A stretch of 64,000 nucleotides of DNA from Flavobacteriales bacterium (lineage in GTDB: Bacteria; Bacteroidota; Bacteroidia; Flavobacteriales_F; PHOS-HE28). A program made the translations under genes and the position numbers. The stretch is taken from assembly GCA_016703105.1 (NCBI GenBank), contig JADJCS010000001.1, positions 496,001-560,000 of the forward strand, read 5' to 3'. Below are positions 34,122 to 42,632 of this stretch, piece by piece (positions within the stretch are counted from its first letter, which is position 1; each line of letters opens with the position of its first letter). Under the pieces are notes generated by a model. That model made no database searches. It was not told the DNA's origin and saw only the letters and a program-made list of their open reading frames with translations.

Positions 34122-34292
34122 TCAGCCTTGCACCACTTCCTCCTCGAAGGGGGCGATAGTGCGCTCCTGCTCTTCCTCCACCGGCTTCGTCGCTTCGATC
34201 ACCACGGGCTGCGGCTCCCGCACGGCCTGGGCGAAGAGCTGTTCTTCGTCCGTAAGGCAGAGCAAGAGGGTAAGGGTTTGTACAGGCCACAT
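34122..34292 (-). CDS. Small acidic hypothetical protein
   Basis: A 56-codon ORF begins MWPVQTLTLLLCLTDEEQLF and ends with an acidic, Pro/Glu-rich part (IEATKPVEEEQERTIAPFEE). It is supported by a good promoter-like element directly upstream (34315-34346). The hydrophobic start may be a weak export signal. No family is recognised. Confidence 0.45.
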   Translation of the reverse strand: MWPVQTLTLLLCLTDEEQLFAQAVREPQPVVIEATKPVEEEQERTIAPFEEEVVQG

Positions 34293-34314
34293 GGTGTTTC
34301 CTTTTGAAGCGACG

Positions 34315-34346
34315 CAAAAGTGACGCCGGGCCGCTTCCGATGTCAA
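34315..34346 (-). promoter_or_regulatory. Predicted promoter of the small acidic ORF
   Basis: On the minus strand TTG (34346-34344) and CACTTTTG (34322-34315) are 21 nt apart, a one-mismatch fit to TTG/TAnnTTTG. The ATG at 34292 is 22 nt downstream. Confidence 0.5.
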
Positions 34347-34404
34347 GACGAATGATCACATTTCTTCGATGAATACCTATTGACTTTCGACGAAGTATAG
34401 TACT

Positions 34405-35103
34405 ATGCTCTTCGGGGCCGTCGGCGCCGTTCCGCATCTTCGCGCCGTGCGCCACCTCTGCTCTCTGCTGTTCGTGACCACGCTGGTTCCATGCGTAATG
34501 CAGGGCCAGATCGCGCATGGGCCCCGAGTCGGGGTGGGCATGGCCACGATCAATGCGGGCCAGTTCTTCCGGTGGACCGGGCTGCCCAAGTTCGGCCTGA
34601 TCGCGGGCTACAGCTTCGATATGATCATGTCCGATCAAATGAGCCTGATGCTGGAGCCGATGTATGTGGGCAAGGGCAGCTTTGTACAAGCCGCGCAATA
34701 CCGCCAGACCACGCGCACCACCCTGCATTACGTGGAGGTACCCATCGTGCTGAAGATCTCCGTGAACAAGAACCCGCAAGGTCTCTTCCTCGGCGGTGGG
34801 ATCATCCCCGGCTATCTGATCCGCGGCACGGAAAGGATCACGCAGGACGGCCAGGAACTCATCGATCGACCCATCAGCGAGGAAAACCTGCGCCGCACGC
34901 AGTTCAGTCTATGCCTCGGGCTGGGTTTCGAGAAAGGGCCCCTTGAAATGGAGTTGCGCGGCGAGAACAGCGTAACACCGTTCGATCCCGTGATCCGTAG
35001 GCAGAACCTGCTCTTCGGCCTGCACGTTACCTTCCGCTTCCGGCCCAAGCCGGAGGAAGAAGAGAAGGAAGATGCGGAGGAGGACTACTTCAACGAGAAG
35101 TGA
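34405..35103 (+). CDS. Outer-membrane beta-barrel protein (PorT-like)
   Basis: The 232-residue protein has an N-terminal export signal (the GTG at 34447 gives RHLCSLLFVTTLVPCVMQGQ) and alternating hydrophobic strands: PRVGVGMATINAGQFFRWTG, LIAGYSFDMIMSDQMSLMLE, YVEVPIVLKISV and LLFGLHVTFRFRP. This is the outer-membrane beta-barrel domain common in Bacteroidota. It ends in a strongly acidic tail (KPEEEEKEDAEEDYFNEK). Its role, transport or structural, is unknown. Confidence 0.82.
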   Translation: MLFGAVGAVPHLRAVRHLCSLLFVTTLVPCVMQGQIAHGPRVGVGMATINAGQFFRWTGLPKFGLIAGYSFDMIMSDQMSLMLEPMYVGKGSFVQAAQYRQTTRTTLHYVEVPIVLKISVNKNPQGLFLGGGIIPGYLIRGTERITQDGQELIDRPISEENLRRTQFSLCLGLGFEKGPLEMELRGENSVTPFDPVIRRQNLLFGLHVTFRFRPKPEEEEKEDAEEDYFNEK

Positions 35104-35177
35104 GCGGAGCCGGCTATTGGGCCGCGGACAGTTCAACACCGCTTGGTCCGTCAAGCGATCTTCGCAGATACGAAGGA

Positions 35178-35684
35178 TCAGACCTTCGTCCGAACCTTGC
35201 CCCATTCCTTCACCTGCCAGGTGACCCTTCCCGTGGCGAGGTGGTTGCCGCTCTTGTCGTGTACTTCCACTGTGCTGGTGTAGTCCACGGCTTCATTGCT
35301 CTCTAGCGGCCGCACTACCTGTTCTGCGATCTCCGCTGCGGTCGGTACGCACTTCGCCATCGCCTCCTGCTTCGCCTGGTAGTGGTACTCCATGTGCAAG
35401 CTGCGCATGATCAAACGGTACTTCTTGGGGTCGAGCTTCTCCAATACCGAGAGCCCGCTGCACATTTCCGCCGCAGTGGCGAGCGCACAGGCGTGGATGC
35501 CATTGATATGGTTGCGATTGATGCGCCAGTTGGGGATCCGCACGCTGATGCCACCTTCAGTCAACGGAAGCACTTTGAACCCATGCGGCCGATTGAACGG
35601 CACGGCCCAGGGAAGGACAAGATCGAGCCACCACCGCGAAAAAGCGGAATTACGGGCGTTGGTGAGAAGGCGGGGGAGATCCAT
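35178..35684 (-). CDS. DUF4442 (hotdog-fold) protein
   Basis: The 168-residue protein has SRWWLDLVLPWAVPFNRPHG, RINRNHINGIHACALATAAE and SLHMEYHYQAKQEAMAKCVP. These match DUF4442, a hotdog-fold group related to acyl-CoA thioesterases. The HINGIHACALATAAE helix is the usual active-site helix in this fold. It has no signal peptide. The acyl substrate is unknown. Confidence 0.85.
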   Translation of the reverse strand: MDLPRLLTNARNSAFSRWWLDLVLPWAVPFNRPHGFKVLPLTEGGISVRIPNWRINRNHINGIHACALATAAEMCSGLSVLEKLDPKKYRLIMRSLHMEYHYQAKQEAMAKCVPTAAEIAEQVVRPLESNEAVDYTSTVEVHDKSGNHLATGRVTWQVKEWGKVRTKV

Positions 35685-35692
35685 CTATGGAA

Positions 35693-36170
35693 GAAAGGGA
35701 AAAGGAGAAAGGTTGAAGGGTCAAGAGTCAAGAATGAGGCTATCGTCTAGGACTTCGTTGTTCGGCGGTTTTGACCGAGGTGGTGAAGATGGCTACGAGC
35801 TCCTTGGCTTCTTGAAGCGCTCTCTCGACGAGTGAAGTATCGGAATGCAACTCGGCCCCACGGATGATGCGCAAGCAGACGTGGGATTCCTTCATCTCCT
35901 TCAACACGATCTTCAGCTTGTGCGTGAAGTCGCGGTGCGTCTCTCCTCCTTGTGATTCGCCGTAGTTCAAAGCTGCCGACCCTCCAGATCGCAATAGTTG
36001 GCCAGAGTAGTACTTCCCTACTGGTGTCATCGGCATCCGCTCCGTGAGCTTCACCACCATGATCGCGAAGTGCTCCAGTCGTTCTTGAAGGTCCTTCTTC
36101 GGTGGTTCGTGTTGTTCCATGACCGGTTCTTCAGGCTTGTGTCTTTCCCCTTCAACCTTATGCCTTTCTC
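35693..36170. repeat. Purine-rich inverted repeats flanking a four-helix-bundle gene
   Basis: Left of the gene (35693-35735) the plus strand reads AAAGGGAAAAGGAGAAAGG and TTGAAGGGTCAAGAGTCAAG. To the right (about 36138-36177) the reverse complement has GAGAAGGAGAAAGG and AAGGTTGAAGGGGAAAG. The arms are imperfect but share AAGGAGAAAGG and TTGAAGGG. They bracket one gene, which suggests a gene cassette rather than a normal intergenic spacer. Confidence 0.5.
35740..36120 (-). CDS. Four-helix bundle protein (23S rRNA intervening-sequence-type family)
   Basis: The 126-residue protein has the pattern of this family: EHFAIMVVKLTERMPMTPVG, KYYSGQLLRSGGSAALNYGE, FTHKLKIVLKEMKESHVCLR and VERALQEAKELVAIFTTSVK. 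Members occur as intervening sequences in some 23S rRNA genes and as stand-alone ORFs in many Bacteroidota. No rRNA gene lies in the window. The gene is flanked by imperfect inverted purine-rich repeats. Confidence 0.88.
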   Translation of the reverse strand: MEQHEPPKKDLQERLEHFAIMVVKLTERMPMTPVGKYYSGQLLRSGGSAALNYGESQGGETHRDFTHKLKIVLKEMKESHVCLRIIRGAELHSDTSLVERALQEAKELVAIFTTSVKTAEQRSPRR

Positions 36171-36174
36171 CTTC

Positions 36175-36591
36175 TCAGGCCTTCGCTAGGATCGCCGCGA
36201 TATCCGGCCGGAAGTACAGTTCGCTCTTAAGCACCTTCCCGTCATCCCGATAGATCGGCTTGCCGTTCGCGTCGAGCTTGCTCATGTTGCTGCGTTGGAT
36301 CTCCCGGAACACTTCATCGATCTTGTGCTCAAGTCCGTGTTTCAGCAGTGTGCCGCAGAGGATGTAGAGGATATCGCCCAACGCATCGGCCACCTCCACC
36401 AGGTCCCCGCGTAGCGCGGCATCGAGGTATTCCTCGTTCTCTTCGCGGATCAACTTGTAGCGCAATAAGGCATCGCGATCGCCGATGGCGCCCGTTGGTG
36501 CTTGTGCGTTGGGAATACCGAAGGCATCGTGGAAGGTGCGGACGTGCGCGATGGCCTCGGAAAGAGCGAGCGGGGTGTTGTGTTGGGACAT
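36175..36591 (-). CDS. MazG-like nucleoside triphosphate pyrophosphohydrolase
   Basis: I chose the ATG at 36591 (MSQHNTPLALSEAIAHVRTF), giving 138 residues. The active-site helices read KLIREENEEYLDAALRGDLV and EVADALGDILYILCGTLLKH, matching the EExxE and DxxxD metal sites of the all-alpha NTP-PPase fold. The C-terminal part includes SKLDANGKPIYRDDGKVLKS. It probably hydrolyses (d)NTPs, with the specificity unknown. It is transcribed away from the Bat operon. Confidence 0.88.
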   Translation of the reverse strand: MSQHNTPLALSEAIAHVRTFHDAFGIPNAQAPTGAIGDRDALLRYKLIREENEEYLDAALRGDLVEVADALGDILYILCGTLLKHGLEHKIDEVFREIQRSNMSKLDANGKPIYRDDGKVLKSELYFRPDIAAILAKA

Positions 36592-36728
36592 GCTCCGAAT
36601 GTAGCGGTCATGCTCCTTTGGACAGGGCCGAACGGTTAACACTCTTTAACTGCGGTCCATCACAGGGCCTGCATGCACCCGGCCAATTTTGCATCGCACC
36701 TTTGCGCTCCTTTCAACGACCCCTCCAT

Positions 36729-37754
36729 ATGGATCAGACCACTGCGGAAACGTCCGCCGTCACTTCCGAGAGCATCCGCCAACTGAACGACCGCATCCAG
36801 CACGCCAGCGCCTTCGTGGACCTGGTGGAGCAGGAGATGGGAAAGGTGATCGTGGGCCAGAAGGACATGGTGCTGAAGCTCCTTGTCGCCTTGCTCGCCG
36901 ATGGCCATATCCTCTTGGAAGGCGTGCCCGGCCTGGCCAAGACGATGAGCGTGAAAGCCCTGGCCCGCACCATTGCGGTAGGCTTCAGCAGGATCCAGTT
37001 CACACCGGATCTGCTGCCCGCGGATCTGATCGGCACCCTCATCTACAGCCAGCGCAGCGAGGAATTCACCGTGAAGAAGGGACCCATATTCAGCAACTTC
37101 ATCCTGGCGGACGAGATCAACCGGGCACCGGCCAAAGTGCAAAGCGCGCTCTTGGAGGCCATGCAAGAACGCCAGGTCACCATCGGGGCACAGACCTTCA
37201 AGCTACCTGAGCCTTTCCTGGTGCTGGCCACCATGAACCCCATCGAGCAAGAAGGCACCTATCCCCTGCCCGAAGCACAGACCGATCGCTTCATGCTGAA
37301 AGTGATCCTGGACTATCCCCGCAAAGAGGAGGAGAAGCTCATCATCCGTCAGAACGTGCGCCCCGGGGTCCAGCCCGAACCCCAACAGGTGGTGAGTTCG
37401 CAAGAGATCCTCGCTGCCCGGCAACTGGTGCGCGAAGTGTACATGGACGAAAAGATCGAGCACTACATCGTGGACATCGTGCATGCTACGCGCAAACCGG
37501 ATCAGCATAAGCTGGGCGACCTGGTGAGCTTGATCGGCTTCGGCGGTAGCCCGCGCGCCAGCATTTACATGGCCCATGCCGCCAAGGCCTATGCCTTCAT
37601 CAAACGCCGGGGCTATGTGATCCCTGAGGATGTGCGCGCCGTTTGTCCGGATGTGTTGCGCCATCGCATCGGGCTCACCTACGAAGCGGAGGCGGAGAAC
37701 ATCAGCGTACAGGAGATCATCGATCGCGTACTGAACACGGTAGAGGTTCCCTGA
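36729..37754 (+). CDS. MoxR-family AAA+ ATPase
   Basis: The 341-residue ATPase has LLEGVPGLAKTMSVKALAR (Walker A region), FILADEINRAPAKVQSALLE (Walker B) and VLATMNPIEQEGTYPLPEAQ (sensor 1), with the winged C-terminal part typical of MoxR. MoxR ATPases act as chaperones that help mature von Willebrand factor proteins, and here it begins the operon of DUF58, BatA and BatB. A CACCTTTG box at 36697-36704 may be its -7 element. Confidence 0.95.
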   Translation: MDQTTAETSAVTSESIRQLNDRIQHASAFVDLVEQEMGKVIVGQKDMVLKLLVALLADGHILLEGVPGLAKTMSVKALARTIAVGFSRIQFTPDLLPADLIGTLIYSQRSEEFTVKKGPIFSNFILADEINRAPAKVQSALLEAMQERQVTIGAQTFKLPEPFLVLATMNPIEQEGTYPLPEAQTDRFMLKVILDYPRKEEEKLIIRQNVRPGVQPEPQQVVSSQEILAARQLVREVYMDEKIEHYIVDIVHATRKPDQHKLGDLVSLIGFGGSPRASIYMAHAAKAYAFIKRRGYVIPEDVRAVCPDVLRHRIGLTYEAEAENISVQEIIDRVLNTVEVP

Positions 37755-37762
37755 AGAAGGAA

Positions 37763-37818
37763 CAGGTGCAGGGGCAGGAGCAAATTGATCCTTGCGTCTG
37801 CCCTTGCCCCTGCGCCTG
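37763..37818 (+). repeat. Inverted repeat between moxR and DUF58 gene
   Basis: CAGGTGCAGGGGCA (37763-37776) and TGCCCCTGCGCCTG (37805-37818) pair at 13 of 14 positions, with a loop of about 28 nt. It fills the only sizeable gap in the operon and could attenuate downstream expression. Confidence 0.5.
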
Positions 37819-37827
37819 CCCTTGAAG

Positions 37828-38712
37828 ATGAACACCGCCCAACACACCAAGGACCTTCTGAAGAAGGTGCGCCTGATCGAGCTGAAGACGCGCGGTCTGA
37901 GCGATCACATTTTCAGCGGTGAGTACCACAGTGCCTTCAAGGGGCGCGGCATGGCCTTCAGCGAGGTGCGGGAATACACGCCGGGCGATGAGGTACGCAC
38001 CATCGACTGGAACGTGACGGCCCGCTTCGGGCACCCTTTTGTGAAGGTGTTCGAAGAGGAGCGTGAACTCACGGTCGTGCTGGTGGCCGACGTGAGCGGA
38101 TCGGGTGATTTCGGCACCACGGCACAGACGAAGCGCGAGCTGATCACCGAGGTGTGCGCCACACTCGCCTTCAGTGCGATCAAGAACAACGACAAAGTGG
38201 GATTGATCCTGTTCTCCGATCAGGTGGAGCTGTTCATCCCGCCCAAAAAAGGCCGCAGTCACATCCTTCGCCTGGTGCGCGAACTTCTCGAGTTCCGTCC
38301 GGCCCATCGCGGCACCGACATCGCCGAAGCCCTTCGTTACCTCAACAGTGTGATCAAGAAGCGCAGCATCGCCTTCCTCATCAGCGACCTGATGGGGCAG
38401 GGCTATGATGACGCACTGAAGATCGCCAACCGCCGGCACGATCTGGTGGTATTGCGCACCGGCGATCCTGGAGAAGGGGAGTTGCCGAACATCGGCTTGG
38501 TGCCCTTCGATGATCCCGAGACCGGCCGCACCACTTGGGTGGACACGGGCAGCAAACGCGTGCGCACCGCCTACCGCGCCGAGGCATTGAAGCACCAAGC
38601 CCGCACGCGTGCCTTGCTGCGCCGCTCCGGGATCGACCATGCGGTGATCAGTACACGCGACGGCTACGTCCGCGCGCTCATGGACCTCTTCCGCCAACGC
38701 GACAGACGATGA
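37828..38712 (+). CDS. DUF58 domain protein (von Willebrand-like)
   Basis: The 294-residue protein reads GMAFSEVREYTPGDEVRTID, the DUF58 signature, then DWNVTARFGHPFVKVFEEER and TVVLVADVSGSGDFGTTAQT (a MIDAS-like site, DVSGSG). The end is a helical domain (RRSGIDHAVISTRDGYVRAL). DUF58 proteins are partners of MoxR ATPases. The next gene's ATG overlaps its stop by 4 nt, so the two are coupled. Confidence 0.93.
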   Translation: MNTAQHTKDLLKKVRLIELKTRGLSDHIFSGEYHSAFKGRGMAFSEVREYTPGDEVRTIDWNVTARFGHPFVKVFEEERELTVVLVADVSGSGDFGTTAQTKRELITEVCATLAFSAIKNNDKVGLILFSDQVELFIPPKKGRSHILRLVRELLEFRPAHRGTDIAEALRYLNSVIKKRSIAFLISDLMGQGYDDALKIANRRHDLVVLRTGDPGEGELPNIGLVPFDDPETGRTTWVDTGSKRVRTAYRAEALKHQARTRALLRRSGIDHAVISTRDGYVRALMDLFRQRDRR

Positions 38713-39680
38713 TGCGCCGAGCGCTCCTCCTTCTCTGCCTGTCCGCGTCGGTCATCGCGCACGGGCAAGGCCCGACGGCCACCGCGGTGCTGGACACGAC
38801 GGTGATCCGCCTGGGTGAGCAGGTGAAGCTGGATCTCGAGGTGGTCTATCGCGTTGATCAGGGCAGCCCCGGTGTCGTGATCTGGCCCTCACTCGAAGAC
38901 ACGCTGACCAAGCAGGTCGAGGTGGTTTGGGACGGCGGCGTGGACACTGCCCTGGTGGACGCGGCGAAAGATCCTTACCTGTTCGCGCAGCGTAGGCACC
39001 TGGTGGTGACCGCATGGGACAGCGGCTTTTGGGCGATCCCACCTTTCCGCTTCGTCGTCGCGGCCGACACCATCGAGACGGCGCCTTTGCTCCTGGAGGT
39101 CCGCACCCTGCCTGTGGATACCGCGCAGGCATACCGCGACATCAAAGACATCTATGATGTGCCGTTCAGCTGGCGGCACTGGCTGCGCGAGAATTGGCCT
39201 TACCTCGCGGGCGGCGTCGCGATCCTGGCGCTACTGCTCTTCATCGTGTGGCGGGTGCGCAAGTACAGGAACAGAGCTGTGATCGCCGCACCCGAGGCCC
39301 CTCCCGTACCGCTGCACCAACGGGTCATCGAAGCGCTGCGCGCCGTGGAGCAGCAACGACTCTGGCAACAGGGCGAAGTGAAAGCACACCACAGCGCGGT
39401 AACGGATCTGCTTCGCGGCTACATCGAAGAACGCTACCAGGTGCCTGCCCTGGAACGAACCACGGATGAACTGGTCCAGGCCTTGAAATTGTCCGCCATG
39501 GGTGCCGCGCACCGCGAACAGATCACCAACCTGCTGCGCCTGGCCGATCTGGTGAAGTTCGCGAAGCTCTCCCCCGCCCCGCTGGAGAACGAGCAGATGA
39601 TCCCCACGGCCATACGCCTGGTGCAGGAAACCACCGAGGCCATGGCGGCCCAACCCGTACCCGATGCGCCGCGATCGTGA
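38709..39680 (+). CDS. Membrane-anchored exported protein of the Bat operon
   Basis: I chose the ATG at 38709, which overlaps the DUF58 stop and gives a signal peptide (MMRRALLLLCLSASVIAHGQ), for 323 residues. A beta-rich outer domain (DTTVIRLGEQVKLDLEVVYR) is followed by a single transmembrane helix (YLAGGVAILALLLFIVWRVR) and a cytoplasmic helical tail (DLLRGYIEERYQVPALERTT). The layout resembles DUF4381/BatD-like proteins. Such proteins sit between DUF58 and BatA in Bacteroidota. Confidence 0.85.
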   Translation: MMRRALLLLCLSASVIAHGQGPTATAVLDTTVIRLGEQVKLDLEVVYRVDQGSPGVVIWPSLEDTLTKQVEVVWDGGVDTALVDAAKDPYLFAQRRHLVVTAWDSGFWAIPPFRFVVAADTIETAPLLLEVRTLPVDTAQAYRDIKDIYDVPFSWRHWLRENWPYLAGGVAILALLLFIVWRVRKYRNRAVIAAPEAPPVPLHQRVIEALRAVEQQRLWQQGEVKAHHSAVTDLLRGYIEERYQVPALERTTDELVQALKLSAMGAAHREQITNLLRLADLVKFAKLSPAPLENEQMIPTAIRLVQETTEAMAAQPVPDAPRS

Positions 39681-40746
39681 TCTGATCGAAAGCCTGATTT
39701 GGTGCGCACTGGCGATCGGTGTGGTGGCAACGGTGCTGTTCCTTTTCCTTCCCCGGTTCGAACTCGCGCGTCCTGAGCTGCGCTGGTTGTTGCTGATCCT
39801 GCCGCTGCTCGCCGCATGGTATGTATGGCGTCGACGCGCACAGCGTCCGCGCATCACCCTCAGCACGGCCCACGTTTTCGCCCATCTGCGCACGGGTCTG
39901 CTCACGCACCTGCGCCATGTACCCTTCGCGGCCTCCCTGCTCGGGCTCGGCCTTCTGCTCATGGCCCTGGCTCGGCCGCAGCTGCGTGACGATTGGCAGG
40001 ACGTGGAGACCGAAGGCATCGACATCGTGATCGCCGTCGACATCAGCGCGAGCATGTTGGCGCGCGATTTCAAGCCGGACCGGTTGGAGGCCTCGAAACT
40101 GGTCGCCATGCGCTTCATCGACGAGCGACCGAACGACCGCATCGGGCTCGTTGTATACGAAGGCGAGGCCTTCACCCAGTGCCCGCTCACCACGGACCAT
40201 AACGTACTGAAGGACCTGTTCAAAGAGGCCCGTTCGGGGCTGATCCAAGGCGGCACCGCCGTGGGCATGGGTTTGGCCACTGCTGTGAACCGCTTGCGGG
40301 ATAGCGATGCGCGCAGCAAGGTGGTCATCCTGCTCACCGATGGGGTGAACAATGCGGGCACCGTGCATCCGCTCGATGCGGCGCAGATAGCGTTGGAAAT
40401 GGGCGTACGCGTCTATACCATCGGTGTCGGCACACGCGGTAAGGCGCTTTCCCCTGTGGCCATCTACCCGAACGGACAGTACAAATACGATATGGTGGAT
40501 GTGGAGATCGACGACGCCATGCTCGAGAAAGTGGCCGGGACCACGGGTGGCAAGTACTTCCGCGCTACGAACGAACGTGCCCTGGCGGACATCTACCGCG
40601 AGATCGACAAGTTGGAGAAGACCCGCATCAAAGTGACCGAGCACAGCCGACGGCACGAGGAGTACTTCCCCTTGGTCCTGGCCGGAGGCTGTCTCCTTTT
40701 CTTCGCGTTCGTTCTGGACCGCAATATCCTTCGCGCTACGCCATGA
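39664..40746 (+). CDS. batA: BatA: von Willebrand factor type A membrane protein
   Basis: The 360-residue protein has two N-terminal transmembrane helices (about 10-30, 40-52), a third (LLGLGLLLMALARPQL), then a VWA domain with DIVIAVDISASMLARDFKPD (MIDAS DxSxS) and KVVILLTDGVNNAG. One transmembrane helix closes the protein (PLVLAGGCLLFFAFVLDRNI). It overlaps its upstream neighbour by 17 nt. BatA is part of the aerotolerance complex in Bacteroidota, probably with BatB. Confidence 0.95.
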   Translation: MRRDRDLIESLIWCALAIGVVATVLFLFLPRFELARPELRWLLLILPLLAAWYVWRRRAQRPRITLSTAHVFAHLRTGLLTHLRHVPFAASLLGLGLLLMALARPQLRDDWQDVETEGIDIVIAVDISASMLARDFKPDRLEASKLVAMRFIDERPNDRIGLVVYEGEAFTQCPLTTDHNVLKDLFKEARSGLIQGGTAVGMGLATAVNRLRDSDARSKVVILLTDGVNNAGTVHPLDAAQIALEMGVRVYTIGVGTRGKALSPVAIYPNGQYKYDMVDVEIDDAMLEKVAGTTGGKYFRATNERALADIYREIDKLEKTRIKVTEHSRRHEEYFPLVLAGGCLLFFAFVLDRNILRATP

Positions 40747-41891
40747 GCCAACCTCGCCTTCGCATCTGGCCAGCCTTGCTCTTCGCGTTGGGGCTTGAGG
40801 TGCTTTTCGCCGTGTTGCTCGCCTTGGTCTGGTTCGGCGCGTTGCGCGAGCAGGCGGCGTTCCGGTTCGCGAAGCCCATGGTGCTCTGGGGGCTGACCAT
40901 CGGGCCGGTGATGCTCGCGCTGTTCACCATCGATCTCTTCCGTCGGAAGCGAGCGATGCGTCGCTTCGCCGAAGCGGGCACGCTCCTACGCATGGTCCCC
41001 GGCGTCAGCTTCGGGCTCTCCACCGCGCGCTTCATCGCGTTGCGCTATGGGCTGGCCTTCGTGGTGCTGGCGCTGGCCGGTCCACAGTTCGGGACACGCA
41101 TCGAAGAAGTGAAGGCCGAGGGTGTGGATGTGGTGGTAGCCCTCGACGTGAGCAACAGCATGCTCTGCGAAGACCTTCGTCCCAGCCGCATGGAAGTGGC
41201 CGGCCGGGCGCTGGCGCAGCTAGTGGACAAATTGCACGGGGACCGGCTCGGGATCGTTGTCTTTGCCGGTGAGGCTTTCGTGCAACTTCCTTTGACAGCG
41301 GACAAGAGCGCGGCCAAGTTGTTCCTCAGCAGTATCGGGCCGGACATGGTGCCCACACAGGGTACCGCCATCGGCGCCGCGATCGACCTTGCCCAGAATT
41401 CCTTCGAAAAGGACAAGCCGGGCGGCAAGACGATCATCGTGATCACCGATGGCGAGAACCACGAGGACGATGCCGAAGGTGCGGCGCGCAAAGCGGCGGA
41501 AGCGGGGATACTGGTGCATACCATCGGCATGGGGACACCGCAGGGCGGCCCGCTGCCCATCAAACAGCGCGGGCAGATGATGGGGTTCCGCAAGGACAAG
41601 CAGGGCAACCCGGTGGTCAGCCGTTTGAACGAACAGATGTTGCAGCTGATCGCTGCCGAAGGGAAAGGCGCCTATGTGCGCGCTACGGAAGCCTCCACCG
41701 GGATCACCGAACTTGTGGACGAACTCCGTCAAATGGACCGCTCAGAGATCGGCACTTACCGGTTCGCCGGACATGAGGACCGCTTTCAGATCCCGCTGGC
41801 GATCGGATGCGTGCTCCTCCTGTTCGCTCTCGCATTGCCCGAACGAGGCCGCGTGCGCTCCTTGGTGAACCTCATCCCACAAGCGAAATGA
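40743..41891 (+). CDS. batB: BatB: von Willebrand factor type A membrane protein
   Basis: The 382-residue protein parallels BatA: N-terminal helices, VVVALDVSNSMLCEDLRPSR (MIDAS), TIIVITDGENHEDDAEGAAR and a C-terminal helix. Its ATG overlaps the BatA stop (ATGA), so both proteins are made together. BatA and BatB are paralogues and likely form a membrane complex. Confidence 0.95.
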   Translation: MSQPRLRIWPALLFALGLEVLFAVLLALVWFGALREQAAFRFAKPMVLWGLTIGPVMLALFTIDLFRRKRAMRRFAEAGTLLRMVPGVSFGLSTARFIALRYGLAFVVLALAGPQFGTRIEEVKAEGVDVVVALDVSNSMLCEDLRPSRMEVAGRALAQLVDKLHGDRLGIVVFAGEAFVQLPLTADKSAAKLFLSSIGPDMVPTQGTAIGAAIDLAQNSFEKDKPGGKTIIVITDGENHEDDAEGAARKAAEAGILVHTIGMGTPQGGPLPIKQRGQMMGFRKDKQGNPVVSRLNEQMLQLIAAEGKGAYVRATEASTGITELVDELRQMDRSEIGTYRFAGHEDRFQIPLAIGCVLLLFALALPERGRVRSLVNLIPQAK

Positions 41892-42631
41892 AGCTCACCC
41901 CGCTCTTCGTCTTGTTGCTGCTCGCCCTCTGCGGCACACGCACATCATTCGCCCAGAAAGCGGAGGACGCCTTGCGCAAGGGCAACGAATACTACCGCAA
42001 AGGCGACCATGTGGCGGCCGGACAAGCCTATCAGCAGGCGAACACGGCGGACCCGAACGATATGCGGGCCACGTTCAACCTAGGCGATGCCGAATACAAG
42101 CAAGGCAAGTTCCCTGAAGCGCAGCAGCAGTTCGAGCAGAGCGCACTGCGGTCCAAGGACCCCGTAGAACAAGCCCGCGCCTATCACAACATCGGGAATT
42201 CATGGCTGGGCCAGAAGAAACCCGAAGAGGCGATCAAGGCCTATCGGGAAGCCTTGCGCCGTGACCCGAGCGACGAGGATACGCGCTACAACCTGGCATA
42301 CGCACAACGCATGTTGCAGCAACAACAGCAGCAACAGAACGATCAGAATAAGGACGAGAACAAGGACGACGAAAAGAAGGACGAGCAACAGGAGAAGAAA
42401 GATCAAGAGAAACAGGAGGAGCAGGAAAAGAAAGACCAGGAACAGAAGCAAGACCAAGAGCAGAAGCAGGATCAACAGAAGGAAGGCGATCCCCAACAGG
42501 CCCAGCAAATGAGCAAGCAGGACGCCGAACGCATCCTGGACGCCCTGGACAGGCAGGAACAGAAAGTACAGGAAAAGGTGCGGGAGAAACAGCGCGTTGG
42601 AGTGCGGGTACCCGCCGAAAAGGATTGGTGA
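41888..42631 (+). CDS. batC: BatC: TPR protein with Gln/Lys/Glu-rich tail
   Basis: The 247-residue protein starts with a signal peptide (LFVLLLLALCGTRTSFAQ) and three TPR units (ALRKGNEYYRKGDHVAAGQA, ATFNLGDAEYKQGKFPEAQQ, AYHNIGNSWLGQKKPEEAIK). It ends in a highly charged, low-complexity tail (about 145-215) rich in Gln, Lys, Glu and Asp. Its ATG overlaps the BatB stop. TPRs may recruit BatA/BatB. Confidence 0.93.
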   Translation: MKLTPLFVLLLLALCGTRTSFAQKAEDALRKGNEYYRKGDHVAAGQAYQQANTADPNDMRATFNLGDAEYKQGKFPEAQQQFEQSALRSKDPVEQARAYHNIGNSWLGQKKPEEAIKAYREALRRDPSDEDTRYNLAYAQRMLQQQQQQQNDQNKDENKDDEKKDEQQEKKDQEKQEEQEKKDQEQKQDQEQKQDQQKEGDPQQAQQMSKQDAERILDALDRQEQKVQEKVREKQRVGVRVPAEKDW

Positions 42632-42632
42632 G

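Noticed and set aside
35740..36120. rRNA intervening sequence
   Set aside because: The protein family is right, but no rRNA sequence flanks it in this window.
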